Shown here: positions 19,458 through 26,899 of the stretch, in pieces
Numbering within the stretch: the stretch's first letter is position 1
Layout of the letters: each line of letters opens with the position of its first letter
NCBI GenBank assembly: GCA_964371655.1
Contig: CAYJOD010000052.1
Location: 1-42,364, forward strand
DNA: 42,364 nucleotides
From: CAZGSN01 sp964371655
GTDB lineage: Bacteria > Desulfobacterota > Binatia > HRBIN30
Reading direction: 5' to 3'
The notes under the pieces: model-generated
What the model was told of the DNA's origin: nothing
Database searches by the model: none
What the model saw: the letters and a program-made list of their open reading frames with translations, nothing else
Made by a program: the position numbers and the translations under genes

Positions 19458-20011
19458 CGCTTCGCTCCTTTGAGATGAGTCGCGGGCTTGTGGCCGTTGC
19501 GCCGCGCCCGCCGCGGGTCGACAACGTCGACATTGCTGAGAGAAATCTCGGTGCGTTCGGTATGGGTGGAGAAGACGACCATGGTCTCGGTACGCTCCAC
19601 CCCCTGCATCGAACGGATCGTACGAATCAGGGCTTCGAGTGACGAGGTATTCTCGGTCTTCGTTTTAATGAGAAGACTGTGACGGCCGGTGACATGATGG
19701 CACTCGAGGATGTCGTCGAGCTTCACCAACTCGTCCTCGAAGTCGACGAATGATTTGGGATGACTGATCGAAACACCGATGAACGCGGTGACGTCCTTCC
19801 CCAGCATGCGGGCGTCGAGAATGGCATGGTAGCCTTTGATCACGCCGTGCTCTTCGAGCTTCTTGAGGCGGTCGACCACCGCCGGAGCCGACAGGCCGAC
19901 CTGGTCGCCGATCTTGGCCAGTGGCAGGGTGCAGTCGTCCTGCACGATCGCGAGGATGTGCAGATCGATGCTGTCGAATTCGAACTCTGTGTCGCTCTCT
20001 GTGGTTTTCAT
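19454..20011 (-). CDS. Lrp/AsnC-family transcriptional regulator
   Basis: DNA-binding regulator (185 aa) with an N-terminal winged HTH (FDSIDLHILAIVQDDCTLPL then LAKIGDQVGLSAPAVVDRLK, about 12-60) and a C-terminal RAM/AsnC ligand domain (about 75-150). About 30 extra basic residues at the C-terminus (DPRRARRNGHKPATHLKGAK) exceed the usual 150-165 aa. The start has GGAGGGAG upstream. It is co-directional with gltB and overlaps it by ATGA. Lrp controls gltBD in enterobacteria, so local control of glutamate synthase by an amino-acid-sensing regulator is likely; the ligand is unknown. Confidence 0.95.
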   Translation of the reverse strand: MKTTESDTEFEFDSIDLHILAIVQDDCTLPLAKIGDQVGLSAPAVVDRLKKLEEHGVIKGYHAILDARMLGKDVTAFIGVSISHPKSFVDFEDELVKLDDILECHHVTGRHSLLIKTKTENTSSLEALIRTIRSMQGVERTETMVVFSTHTERTEISLSNVDVVDPRRARRNGHKPATHLKGAKR

Positions 20012-20292
20012 CGCCAGACGTCACTCCCTCCGAATTTCGTTAAGTTCGAAGACCGAGTGGCCGAACAAATAGACGATGACGTGCGAGCATGTCAACCCGG
20101 TTAGGGGGCCGTCTTTCGACGCTCGAAGAGTCTACGCGTAGGACTTTGACTTCTGCTCCGTTCCGGCACCAGGGTCCGAGCGTATCGGAGCGCTCCTATG
20201 CTACATGAACCTGCGGGGGTCGCGGAATCCCTTGGGGAGTCGAGTCGGCAGGTGAGTCGTACGGCATCGGAGTGAAGATGGAGGCGAGCATC

Positions 20293-20907
20293 ATGTCGCG
20301 ATGGATCGTCACACGGTTGAGCAGCGGCGTTATCCCGCTGTTGTTCCTCGCTGGGATCGGCGCTGCGAGTCCGCTCTGTCCGGGCGATTGCAATCTGGAC
20401 CGGCACGTCACCACCAATGAGGTCGTCACGGCGATAAACATCGCGCTAGGCTATGCAGCCCCGGGTGCCTGTTGGGGCAGCGATGTTAGCGATGTTGATG
20501 AGGACGGGGAAATCACGATCCTCGATCTGCTCACTTCTGTGGCCACCATCAACAGGGACTGCGGTCCTCCACCCGAGTACAGATTCCAAGTATCCGAGGG
20601 AATGGACCTCTCCCATTCCCCAGGACCACATCTTGTTCTGTCGGTTGCGACCGTCGAGGAATTCGATTGCGGCGGATATCGCATTGACGGTGCCGTGCAG
20701 GTGCAAGGCGATTCGATCGACCTGACCCTTGGTCGCATCATTCCGCCGAGTGGGTCCTGCGTGGCTGTCAGCGATGTCGCCAATATCCGGGACTACGACT
20801 CGTATGCGCGAAGGCAATCACCTGCGATTCTTCCGCACGTTCGCGGTATACGATCAGGTACGGAAAGCGGCGAAGAGGAATCGTGCGTGTTTCGTATCGA
20901 GCTCTAA
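20293..20907 (+). CDS. Exported dockerin-like protein, probably 3'-truncated
   Basis: Protein of 204 aa. A signal peptide at about 1-26 (SSGVIPLLFLAGIGAASP) is followed by two EF-hand/dockerin-like motifs, CPGDCNLDRHVTTNEVV and SDVDEDGEITILDLL, spaced as in type I dockerins, then a beta-rich region (YRFQVSEGMDL ... DLTLGRIIPPSGSC). The last about 45 residues run antisense through the relE gene from 20768 and look un-evolved (DYDSYARRQSPAILPHVRG), so the original C-terminus was probably replaced when the toxin-antitoxin arrived. The start at 20293 is chosen for GGAGG at 20280-20284; a GTG lies at 20272. Calcium binding is inferred; there is no cohesin in view. Confidence 0.7.
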   Translation: MSRWIVTRLSSGVIPLLFLAGIGAASPLCPGDCNLDRHVTTNEVVTAINIALGYAAPGACWGSDVSDVDEDGEITILDLLTSVATINRDCGPPPEYRFQVSEGMDLSHSPGPHLVLSVATVEEFDCGGYRIDGAVQVQGDSIDLTLGRIIPPSGSCVAVSDVANIRDYDSYARRQSPAILPHVRGIRSGTESGEEESCVFRIEL

Positions 20908-21076
20908 CGCGAGGCACTTCCGCGCCAATACTCGGAAAGTTTCGGATCAGCTCGATCACTCTTTCTGCTTCGATCAGAAGGTCGGCGCCGAGCCCCGGGC
21001 GTTGCTCTTCGTACCAAGCAACCGCAGCCCGCAGTTCCTCCTCGGCCTCTCCTTCGACGCGAACCGGCTTGGTCAC
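20768..21076 (-). CDS. RelE/ParE-family toxin
   Basis: Toxin (102 aa) of the RelE/ParE superfamily, acting either on ribosome-bound mRNA or on gyrase. Typical signature: an N-terminal strand-helix with EAEEELRAAVAWYEEQRPGLG, then RTIPLRRFPYLIVYRE, and a C-terminal strand IAFAHTSRSPGYWRHR. The protein appears full length. Its start overlaps the antitoxin stop by four bases. Its last about 140 bases overlap, on the other strand, the 3' end of the dockerin-like gene. Confidence 0.92.
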   Translation of the reverse strand: MTKPVRVEGEAEEELRAAVAWYEEQRPGLGADLLIEAERVIELIRNFPSIGAEVPRVRARYETRTIPLRRFPYLIVYRERAEESQVIAFAHTSRSPGYWRHR

Positions 21077-21318
21077 TTGCGGAAAAGGTCTGCCTCGATG
21101 GCCCGACGCACATCCTCCCAGTTGCGGGTTGTCGCGGTGCCGGCATCCAACGCGTCACATCGACGCTCGATCTCCGCAGCCCAGGCCTGTTCAACGGCCT
21201 CTCGGCTTTCCTCGGCGGCAACCTCCAGACTAGCAATCAGCCGCGCCGCGATATCAGCCCGGTCCCCTTCTGGAAGTCTCAGCGCATCTTGGAGCACACT
21301 TTCAGCACTCGAGCTCAT
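21073..21318 (-). CDS. Addiction-module antitoxin (RelB-like)
   Basis: Antitoxin (81 aa) of the short helical 'addiction module component' family: SAESVLQDALRLPEGDRADI then AARLIASLEVAAE, and a C-terminal toxin-binding part IERRCDALDAGTATTRNWED. The start at 21318 is the only ATG that leaves a normal-length protein; upstream codons show no similarity. No clear ribosome-binding site is visible. It precedes and overlaps the toxin gene, as expected for an operon. Confidence 0.9.
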   Translation of the reverse strand: MSSSAESVLQDALRLPEGDRADIAARLIASLEVAAEESREAVEQAWAAEIERRCDALDAGTATTRNWEDVRRAIEADLFRK

Positions 21319-21654
21319 GTCGAAGCACGTAGCATCAGGGGGTAGAATAGCCAAGCGGCCGAACAAGCGGCTGGCAGGTGACGGCCGCGGTACCGCCGAC
21401 GTCTGATGGAAGCGACGGTGGAGTTGTTGGCAGGGCCAGGGCAAAGTCCGTCGCGGGGGCTAGCTGCAATAGACAACAAGGAGGGGGGCTTTCGAATCAG
21501 CGGCGCAGGCTGCAGTCCTGCGTCGCGAATTTGATTTCCCGCGCGCAGGGCTGCGTCGACGACTTTGGCGGGACCGCAACTCTGTGGTTGACTCCGCCGT
21601 GTTCTGCGGTTGAAATCAAAGCCACAGTCGCCGCCAGCGACCTAGGAGGGTGCG
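21319..21654. other. Intergenic region without recognised gene
   Basis: Divergent spacer between the antitoxin and the cyclopropane synthase. It contains a locally repetitive GCGCAGGCTGCAGTCCTGCG / GCGCGCAGGGCTGCGTCG stretch at about 21500-21560 and the strong TAGGAGGG site for cfa. I see no coding sequence. Confidence 0.4.
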
Positions 21655-22893
21655 ATGACCGACAAGTCGATTGTCATTCCAGCGCGTCTCCGGCTTCGCG
21701 ACCGAGTCGCAGTGCGGCTGGTCGTGCGATCGCTGCGCCGTTGGCGCGCCGGCGTGCTGGCGTTGACGTTACCCGACGGCCAGGAAACGGTCTTTGGCGA
21801 GGCCGCGACCGCGAAGCCCGTGCGGGTGCGGGTGCACGACTGGCGCTTCTTCTGGCGCCTGTTGAGCGCCGCCGACATTGGCATCGGCGAATCCTACACC
21901 GCGGGCGAGTGGGACTGTGACGATCTGACGGAGGTCTGTCGCCTCAGCCTGCGCAACCAGTCGGCGCTCCAGGGCGGGTGGCTGTGGAGCTTGCCGGCGC
22001 GCTTGCGTCACCGGCGGCAGCGCCGGGCGCGAGCCAATACGCTGGCCGGGAGCCGGCGCAACATCCAGGCGCATTACGACTTGAGCAACGATCTATATCG
22101 CCTCTTTCTCGACCCCTCGATGATGTACAGCTGCGCGCTGTTCGACCATGCCGGCGCGTCGCTCGAAGAAGCGCAGGCACACAAGATCGACGAGATCTGC
22201 CGCCGCCTCGATCTGGGAGCAGGAATGGAGGTGCTCGAGATCGGCTGCGGCTGGGGCGCGTTCGCTGTGCATGCGGCGCAGCAGTACGGATGCCGGGTCA
22301 CCGGCCTGACCCTCTCGGCGCAGCAATTGGCCTTGGCACGCGAGCGCGTTGACGCCGCCGGTCTCGGCGCCGCCGTCGATCTGCGGCTCTGCGATTACCG
22401 TAAGATCGAAGGGCGCTTCGATCGCATCGTGTCGATCGAGATGTTCGAAGCGGTGGGCTACGAGTACTACAGCGACTTCTTCGCGGCCTGTGCTCGTCTC
22501 CTCAATCCGGGTGGACGCATGTTCCTGCAAACCATCTCGATTCCCGACCAGCGCTTCGATGCCTACCGGCGCGACTTCGATTGGATCAAGAAGTACATCT
22601 TTCCGGGAGGCCTGCTGGCGTCGCTGCACGCAATCACGGAAACATTGAAGCGCAAGACCGATTTGCGCATCGACTGGATGCAGGACATCGGGCTTCATTA
22701 CGCCCACACCCTACGCGACTGGCGCCTGCGCTTCATGAGTCAGCTGCCGGAGGTGCGTCGCCTTGGCTTCGACGATCGCTTCATTCGCATGTGGGAGTTC
22801 TATCTCGCCAGCTGTGAGGCCGCGTTCTCGGTCCGCCACATCGGTGATCTGCAGATGATCTTGGCGAAGCCGGTGGAGACGGTGCAGTCGTAG
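21655..22893 (+). CDS. cfa: Cyclopropane-fatty-acyl-phospholipid synthase
   Basis: SAM-dependent enzyme (412 aa) that methylenates double bonds of membrane phospholipid acyl chains. An N-terminal lipid-binding domain (IGIGESYTAGEWDCDDL near 76-92) is followed by QAHYDLSNDLYRLFLD (about 139-154), SAM motif I VLEIGCGWGAFA (about 194-205), the catalytic-site run SIEMFEAVGYEYY, and C-terminal FIRMWEFYLASCEAAF. ATG with TAGGAGGG five bases upstream. It appears to stand alone. The product usually stabilises membranes in stationary phase or acid stress. Confidence 0.96.
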   Translation: MTDKSIVIPARLRLRDRVAVRLVVRSLRRWRAGVLALTLPDGQETVFGEAATAKPVRVRVHDWRFFWRLLSAADIGIGESYTAGEWDCDDLTEVCRLSLRNQSALQGGWLWSLPARLRHRRQRRARANTLAGSRRNIQAHYDLSNDLYRLFLDPSMMYSCALFDHAGASLEEAQAHKIDEICRRLDLGAGMEVLEIGCGWGAFAVHAAQQYGCRVTGLTLSAQQLALARERVDAAGLGAAVDLRLCDYRKIEGRFDRIVSIEMFEAVGYEYYSDFFAACARLLNPGGRMFLQTISIPDQRFDAYRRDFDWIKKYIFPGGLLASLHAITETLKRKTDLRIDWMQDIGLHYAHTLRDWRLRFMSQLPEVRRLGFDDRFIRMWEFYLASCEAAFSVRHIGDLQMILAKPVETVQS

Positions 22894-22948
22894 GAGTCTG
22901 CAAAAGGGGCTGCGGCGGTGGGTCTCTGCGGGACTGCACGGAAGGCAG

Positions 22949-23003
22949 GGACAATAAGGACCCGCGCCGTCGCGGCGTAGTGTCGCTGTGGTCCTTGCTG
23001 TCC
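22949..23003. repeat. Short inverted repeat GGACAATAAGGACC
   Basis: Arms 22949-22962 (GGACAATAAGGACC) and 22990-23003 (GGTCCTTGCTGTCC) pair with two mismatches around a GCGCCGTCGCGGCG core. GTCCTTGCTGTCC words belong to a common intergenic repeat. The right arm forms the first codons of the dockerin remnant that follows. Confidence 0.6.
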
Positions 23004-23269
23004 TTGGTGCGGGATCCGCTCCAGATGGAATAGGCGACGCTTGCCAGTGTGGCGACGTGAACGGCAACGGCTCGGTCACCCAGGCCGACGCCGTCATCAT
23101 CCTGCGATCGCTCATGGTGCCCCCAACCGCCACTCAAGTCCGGCCGGAGCTGTGCGACGTGGGTGGATCGTCAGGATGTAGCCAGGCGGATTCCGTCATC
23201 ATCCTGCGCGCCAACTTCGTGCCAGCAACTGCAACCGTGTTGCAGCGGTGCGCGCCTGCCAACCCGTAA
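22988..23269 (+). pseudogene. Dockerin/EF-hand C-terminal remnant
   Basis: The 93-residue frame contains DGIGDACQCGDVNGNGSVTQ, ADAVIILRSL, and a second copy SQADSVIILRANFVP. This is a paired calcium-binding dockerin-like module preceded by the last thrombospondin-type-3-like DGIGDAC. Such modules end large secreted proteins. Here there is no signal peptide or body; the frame begins at GTG inside a repeat, with the unlikely leader VVLAVLGAGSAP. The parsimonious view is a 5'-deleted gene whose upstream part was replaced by the repeat at 22949-23003. Confidence 0.65.
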
Positions 23270-23338
23270 AACGAAGCCGGGCGGAGCCATCCCACACGGA
23301 GGCGCGAACATCTGACAAAGCGCCATGCCGGAGCACCG

Positions 23339-23896
23339 TCACTCGCTCGGCGGATGCTCAGCGGATCCGAACGACGGCTCCGCGGGTGCCTCTGACGGCG
23401 ACTCGATAAAGCTGAACCCGACCGCGACGAACAGGATGCTTCGTTCGAGTGACGCGACCGGCATCGAGCCCCTTAGCTCAGCGATCAACAAGAGCTTCTC
23501 GCCGCAGCGCCACTTGGCGCCGATTTGTGGGCCCAGGGCTTCGCGTAGGCGCGGGCGCGCGCTCAGCACGTCGGCCTCGAGTCCGACGTGCATGCCGAGG
23601 TAGGGCGTGATCGTGGCGTCGCGCGCGAGGTGGTAGTGCCCCTGTAAGAGCACAGCGGTCGATGGCGATTTATGGACGTCCCCCACCAGTCCGAGTGCCA
23701 GGCCCACTTCCGTCGCGTCGCTGAGCACAAACCCGAGGGTGCGGAGCAACATGTAGCGCTCGTCCTTGTCGTCGCTAAGGCGCGTACCGCCTCCCAGAAG
23801 GAGCCCGGCTTCTACTTTCCCTTTGCTGAGCTGTGCGGCACCGGGCGATCTCGTTGCGACGACGAAAACGCATGCGAGAATCGCGACGATCGCCAT
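23339..23896 (-). CDS. Putative outer-membrane beta-barrel protein
   Basis: Protein of 185 aa with no named family recognised. The signal peptide IVAILACVFVVATRSPGAAQ is at 3-22. It continues with alternating amphipathic strands typical of small barrels (GKVEAGLLLGGGTRL, ATEVGLALGLVGDV, AVLLQGHYHLARDATITPYL, ILFVAVGFSFIE). The start at 23896 is chosen because it gives a clean signal peptide; the open frame extends to 24001, but that would translate through the terminator hairpin at 23952-23984. It lies downstream of the TRL lipoprotein, behind that terminator, so it probably has its own promoter. Confidence 0.7.
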   Translation of the reverse strand: MAIVAILACVFVVATRSPGAAQLSKGKVEAGLLLGGGTRLSDDKDERYMLLRTLGFVLSDATEVGLALGLVGDVHKSPSTAVLLQGHYHLARDATITPYLGMHVGLEADVLSARPRLREALGPQIGAKWRCGEKLLLIAELRGSMPVASLERSILFVAVGFSFIESPSEAPAEPSFGSAEHPPSE

Positions 23897-23951
23897 CTTC
23901 CAGCGGAATGGCCCGGCATCGAACCCGCGGTGCGACGCGGCGTATGCAAAC

Positions 23952-23984
23952 AGAAGAGCCACCCCGATTCGGGGTGGCTCTTCT
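23952..23984 (-). terminator. Intrinsic terminator hairpin
   Basis: AGAAGAGCCACCCCGA and its complement TCGGGGTGGCTCTTCT form a perfect stem of about 15 bp with a 3-base loop. On the minus strand the stem is followed by TGTTTGC, a modest U tract. It sits 48 bp after the TRL lipoprotein stop and before the barrel protein start, as expected of a terminator for the former. Confidence 0.8.
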
Positions 23985-24031
23985 CCTAGATGGATGCCCA
24001 ACGTGTCAGCCGGTGCACGCGGGGCTTGCGA

Positions 24032-24346
24032 CTACTCGCCCGTAACGATCGTCGTCCAGGTCGAATAGATCCCTAGAATCGTGGTGCCATGCGTATCTAC
24101 GGTTTGGATCTTCTTGATCCCGCCGTTCTTACAAGCCGCTGCGACGGATGCGTCTCCGAGCGCCACCATACCCAGGTAGCCCTGGGCCTGCGCTGAACCG
24201 GTCTTAGGCCCGGGGCCCGCCTGGCTAGCGATCGATGGGAACTTCATGTCGGTGTAGATGCCACCAGCAAGCGGCGCGACCGCGCCACAGCCCGCAAGTC
24301 CAAGCGTACCAACGAGCCCGAGAACTGCCAACTTCGATCTCTTCAT
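24032..24346 (-). CDS. TRL-like family lipoprotein
   Basis: Small lipoprotein (104 aa). The signal sequence KLAVLGLVGTLGLAGC has a good lipobox (LAGC, Cys20). The mature part carries the TRL-family pattern: GAVAPLAGGIYTDMKFP, then GDASVAAACKNGGIKKI, ending ILGIYSTWTTIVTGE. Members are found next to envelope genes in spirochaetes and other Gram-negatives; the molecular role is not established. The ATG has a strong GAGGAGG site. A terminator follows the gene. Confidence 0.88.
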   Translation of the reverse strand: MKRSKLAVLGLVGTLGLAGCGAVAPLAGGIYTDMKFPSIASQAGPGPKTGSAQAQGYLGMVALGDASVAAACKNGGIKKIQTVDTHGTTILGIYSTWTTIVTGE

Positions 24347-24754
24347 AAAACCTCCTCGTGAAATGTTTGTTGTTACCGCCGATATCAGAAGTCAGACGCG
24401 CCGGTCAATGGTGGTGTCCGACTTTGGGTTCACAACGTCGTCCCTTAGAAGTATTGCCCCCAGGCTGGTGTAATGCGTGACCGACTTCCTAAGCGCAACA
24501 AACCCGGATCGCGAGTGCGGCGGCTGGGGCGACCTTCGTTCTCGCGCTTGAGCTGTCCTCACTCCACATGTAGCGGGCAATCGGTCTGGCTTTGTCCCCG
24601 ATCATCGTCTCGCCGGCCTACCAACGCTTCGTCCTGGGCACGACGGCATCGGAGAAACCCGAAGACCGCTCATGAGTCCCTTCCAGGAACGTAGGAGCGG
24701 ATCGTGCGCAACCGTGAAGGGCAGGGCGACGCACGTCGTGCGCCCCGCGGCGGT
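24347..24754. other. Intergenic region without recognised gene
   Basis: It holds the upstream region of the TRL lipoprotein and runs to the stop codon of the PPOX-type gene. Short frames (for example around 24473-24694) lack family features and ribosome-binding sites. No repeat was noticed. Confidence 0.4.
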
Positions 24755-25153
24755 TCAGCCCATGGTCGAGAAGCCAGTCGGATCGATCTTGTAGATCACG
24801 CGTTGCTCACCGGGCTTGCGCATGGGGTATTGGTCGAGGCCCATGTACTTCTTGGCGAGAGAGTCGATGTGGGGGTCGGCACCGGATTCAGTGATCTCGA
24901 CCACCTTGCCGCGGATTTCCAAGTAGCGGTACGGGTTGTCGGGATCGTGAATCGACAGGGCGACGCGACCATCGCGGCGCATGTTCTTGTCCTTGAGGCG
25001 ACCCTTGGCTGAATTGACCCGGACGAAACCGTCCTGCAGGTCGACCCATACCGGCGTCGACTGCGGCGAGCCATCCGGCATCAGTGTCGCCAAATGCGCG
25101 AACGCTTTCTTTGCCAACAGGTCACGAAACTTCTCAGGAATTGGTTTTGGCAC
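24755..25153 (-). CDS. PPOX-class (F420/FMN) split-barrel oxidoreductase
   Basis: Small flavin- or F420-binding protein (132 aa) of the pyridoxamine-phosphate-oxidase-like split-barrel fold, similar to Rv1155-type enzymes. Typical runs are FAHLATLMPDGSPQSTPVWV at 18-37, VRVNSAKGRLKDKNMRRDGR near 44-63 and VALSIHDPDNPYRYLEIRG. The start codon is GTG with AAGGAGG upstream. Cofactor and substrate cannot be told from sequence alone. It stands alone in its direction, 157 bp after the ABC binding-protein gene. Confidence 0.9.
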   Translation of the reverse strand: MPKPIPEKFRDLLAKKAFAHLATLMPDGSPQSTPVWVDLQDGFVRVNSAKGRLKDKNMRRDGRVALSIHDPDNPYRYLEIRGKVVEITESGADPHIDSLAKKYMGLDQYPMRKPGEQRVIYKIDPTGFSTMG

Positions 25154-25283
25154 GACGGAACCTCCTTGCGATCTTCACGTCAGGCTAGCACCTGGTCTAC
25201 TACTTCCGGAAGTGGTCGCATCGCACAACGACTCCCGAAGCAGCTCTCCACGGGGATTCCGGTCCGACCTGCGGACGCCGCTT

Positions 25284-25336
25284 GCAGTCAACCGTCAACA
25301 GTCGACTGTAAATTACCGACTGTCGACTGTTGTCTG
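25284..25336. repeat. CAGTCGACTGTTGAC palindromic repeat
   Basis: Consists of GCAGTCAACCGTCAACAGTC, GACTGTAAATTACC and GACTGTCGACTGTTGTC: an interrupted palindrome built from GTCGACTGTTGAC words. Related words are at about 11061-11100. The stop codon of the binding-protein gene (TAA, 25313-25315) falls inside it. Confidence 0.75.
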
Positions 25337-26899
25337 CGCGGCGTCGAGCCAAGTGCGTTCGAGGCGCGCCGGTCGCAGCGGGTGGAGCTGGTAGTCGCGC
25401 ACGCGTGGGCTCAGCGCTTGATAGGTCGCGGGATAATAGAGCGGTGCCCAGGGCGCATCGTCCATGATGAGTGTCTCCGCCTTCTGCAGGAACTGCAGGC
25501 GTGCCGCTTGGTCGATGGTACGCGCCGCTTCATCGAGAAGGGCATCGACGGCGGGGTTGTTGTAATTGGCATTGTTGTTGGTGCCGATGTACTTGGAGTG
25601 GAATAGGACTTCGAGGAAATTGCTCGGATCCGGGAAGTCGGCCTCCCATCCAAGCAGGAACAGCGGCACCAAATCGGTTCTCTTCACCGCATCGAGAAAG
25701 GGTCCCCACGCCAGAGCCTTGATCGAGACGGCGATCCCGACATCGGCCAGATCTTGCTGAATCGACTGTGCGAGACGAAGGGTAAGCTCGTCCAGGCGCA
25801 CCCACAGAGTCGAGCTCAGTCCGGCGCCGAAGCCGGCCTCGCTCAGCAGCTCGCGCGCCCGTGCTGGATCGAAGGAGTATCCCGGCGCCGCGGCGTTGTA
25901 GCCCGGCATTTGCGGCGGTAGCACGCCGGTTGCGATCACGCCGCGCTGATTGATCAGCTGCAGCAGCTTGCCACGATTGATGGCATGGTTGAGGGCGCGG
26001 CGCACGCGGCGGTCGTTGAACGGGGCCTGCAGGCAGTTCATTCCAATGTACTGGGTGCGCATGGTGACGACCCGGCGCAGGAGCCCTTCGAATTTCGGAT
26101 CGTGGATGACGCGTGGGAACTCCGCCGGGGGAATTTCCGCAATGTCCAGCATACCCGACTCGTACTTGAACCAGGCGAGCTCGTCGTTGACACCCACCAG
26201 CCGCTGTACGCCCTCCAGCCGCGGCACGCCGGAGACGAAGTAGCTCGGGTTACGGCGCAGCAAGAGGTACTGTCCGATCTTCCATTCATCGAGCATGAAC
26301 GGCCCGCTGCCGACTGGGTGATGGCTGAAGTCCTCACCCCACTGCGCCACCGCTTCCCTGGGAACGGCCGCGGCGAAGGGCATCGCCAGCTTGTGCAGGA
26401 ACAGCGGATCGACTGCGCGCAGCTCGATCTCCAAGGTGAGCGCGTCGCGTACCTTGATACCCTCGACATCACAGCTGGTCGCCACGCATTGCTCGGCTCC
26501 GGCAATGCCGCGAAAGAACTCGGCCCCCGGCGATTTCGCTGCGGGACTGATGACGCGCTTGATCGCGTACTCGAAGTCGGAAGCCTCCAGTCTGCGGCCG
26601 TTGGTGAAGTGCATGTCGGGCCGCAAGTGAAACACGTATTGGCGCGCGTCCGCGGAGATCTCCCAGCTCAGCGCCGCCTCGGGCGCAAGCGCGCCCTCCT
26701 GATCGTAGTCGACCAGGGTGTTGAACAGCATGTCTTCGAACTGCCACGAGGCCACATCGTAGCCGCGTGCCGGATCGAGAGTCGGCACGTCGTCCTGCTC
26801 TGCCAAGCGCAGATACGGAGACCACACCTCGCGATTGCCTTGCTGATCGTGGCAGCCGCAGAGAAGGACCAGCAGGAGGAGCGCCAACGATCGGATCAT
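25313..26899 (-). CDS. Peptide/oligopeptide ABC transporter binding lipoprotein
   Basis: Extracytoplasmic solute-binding protein, family 5 (528 aa), of the OppA/DppA type. A short lipoprotein signal MIRSLALLLLVLLCGC puts the lipidated residue at Cys16. Characteristic runs are LRLAEQDDVPTLDPARGYD, FHLRPDMHFTNGRRLEASDF, GSGPFMLDEW, RRNPSYF, RRVRRALNHAINRGKLL and FLLGWEADFPDPSNF. The start at 26899 overlaps the DppC-type stop by ATGA. The last residues (TTVDSR) are encoded by the repeat at 25284-25336, so the native C-terminus may have been trimmed. The ligand is probably a peptide or similar. Confidence 0.94.
   Translation of the reverse strand: MIRSLALLLLVLLCGCHDQQGNREVWSPYLRLAEQDDVPTLDPARGYDVASWQFEDMLFNTLVDYDQEGALAPEAALSWEISADARQYVFHLRPDMHFTNGRRLEASDFEYAIKRVISPAAKSPGAEFFRGIAGAEQCVATSCDVEGIKVRDALTLEIELRAVDPLFLHKLAMPFAAAVPREAVAQWGEDFSHHPVGSGPFMLDEWKIGQYLLLRRNPSYFVSGVPRLEGVQRLVGVNDELAWFKYESGMLDIAEIPPAEFPRVIHDPKFEGLLRRVVTMRTQYIGMNCLQAPFNDRRVRRALNHAINRGKLLQLINQRGVIATGVLPPQMPGYNAAAPGYSFDPARARELLSEAGFGAGLSSTLWVRLDELTLRLAQSIQQDLADVGIAVSIKALAWGPFLDAVKRTDLVPLFLLGWEADFPDPSNFLEVLFHSKYIGTNNNANYNNPAVDALLDEAARTIDQAARLQFLQKAETLIMDDAPWAPLYYPATYQALSPRVRDYQLHPLRPARLERTWLDAAQTTVDSR

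Noticed and set aside
20101..20406. 101-codon minus-strand frame upstream of the Lrp-type gene
   Set aside because: Opposite the signal peptide and dockerin motif of the plus-strand gene, with shadow-like composition.
23952..23984. tRNA or riboswitch at the strong stem near 23960
   Set aside because: A single perfect stem with a tiny loop and no further arms; position after a stop codon fits a terminator.
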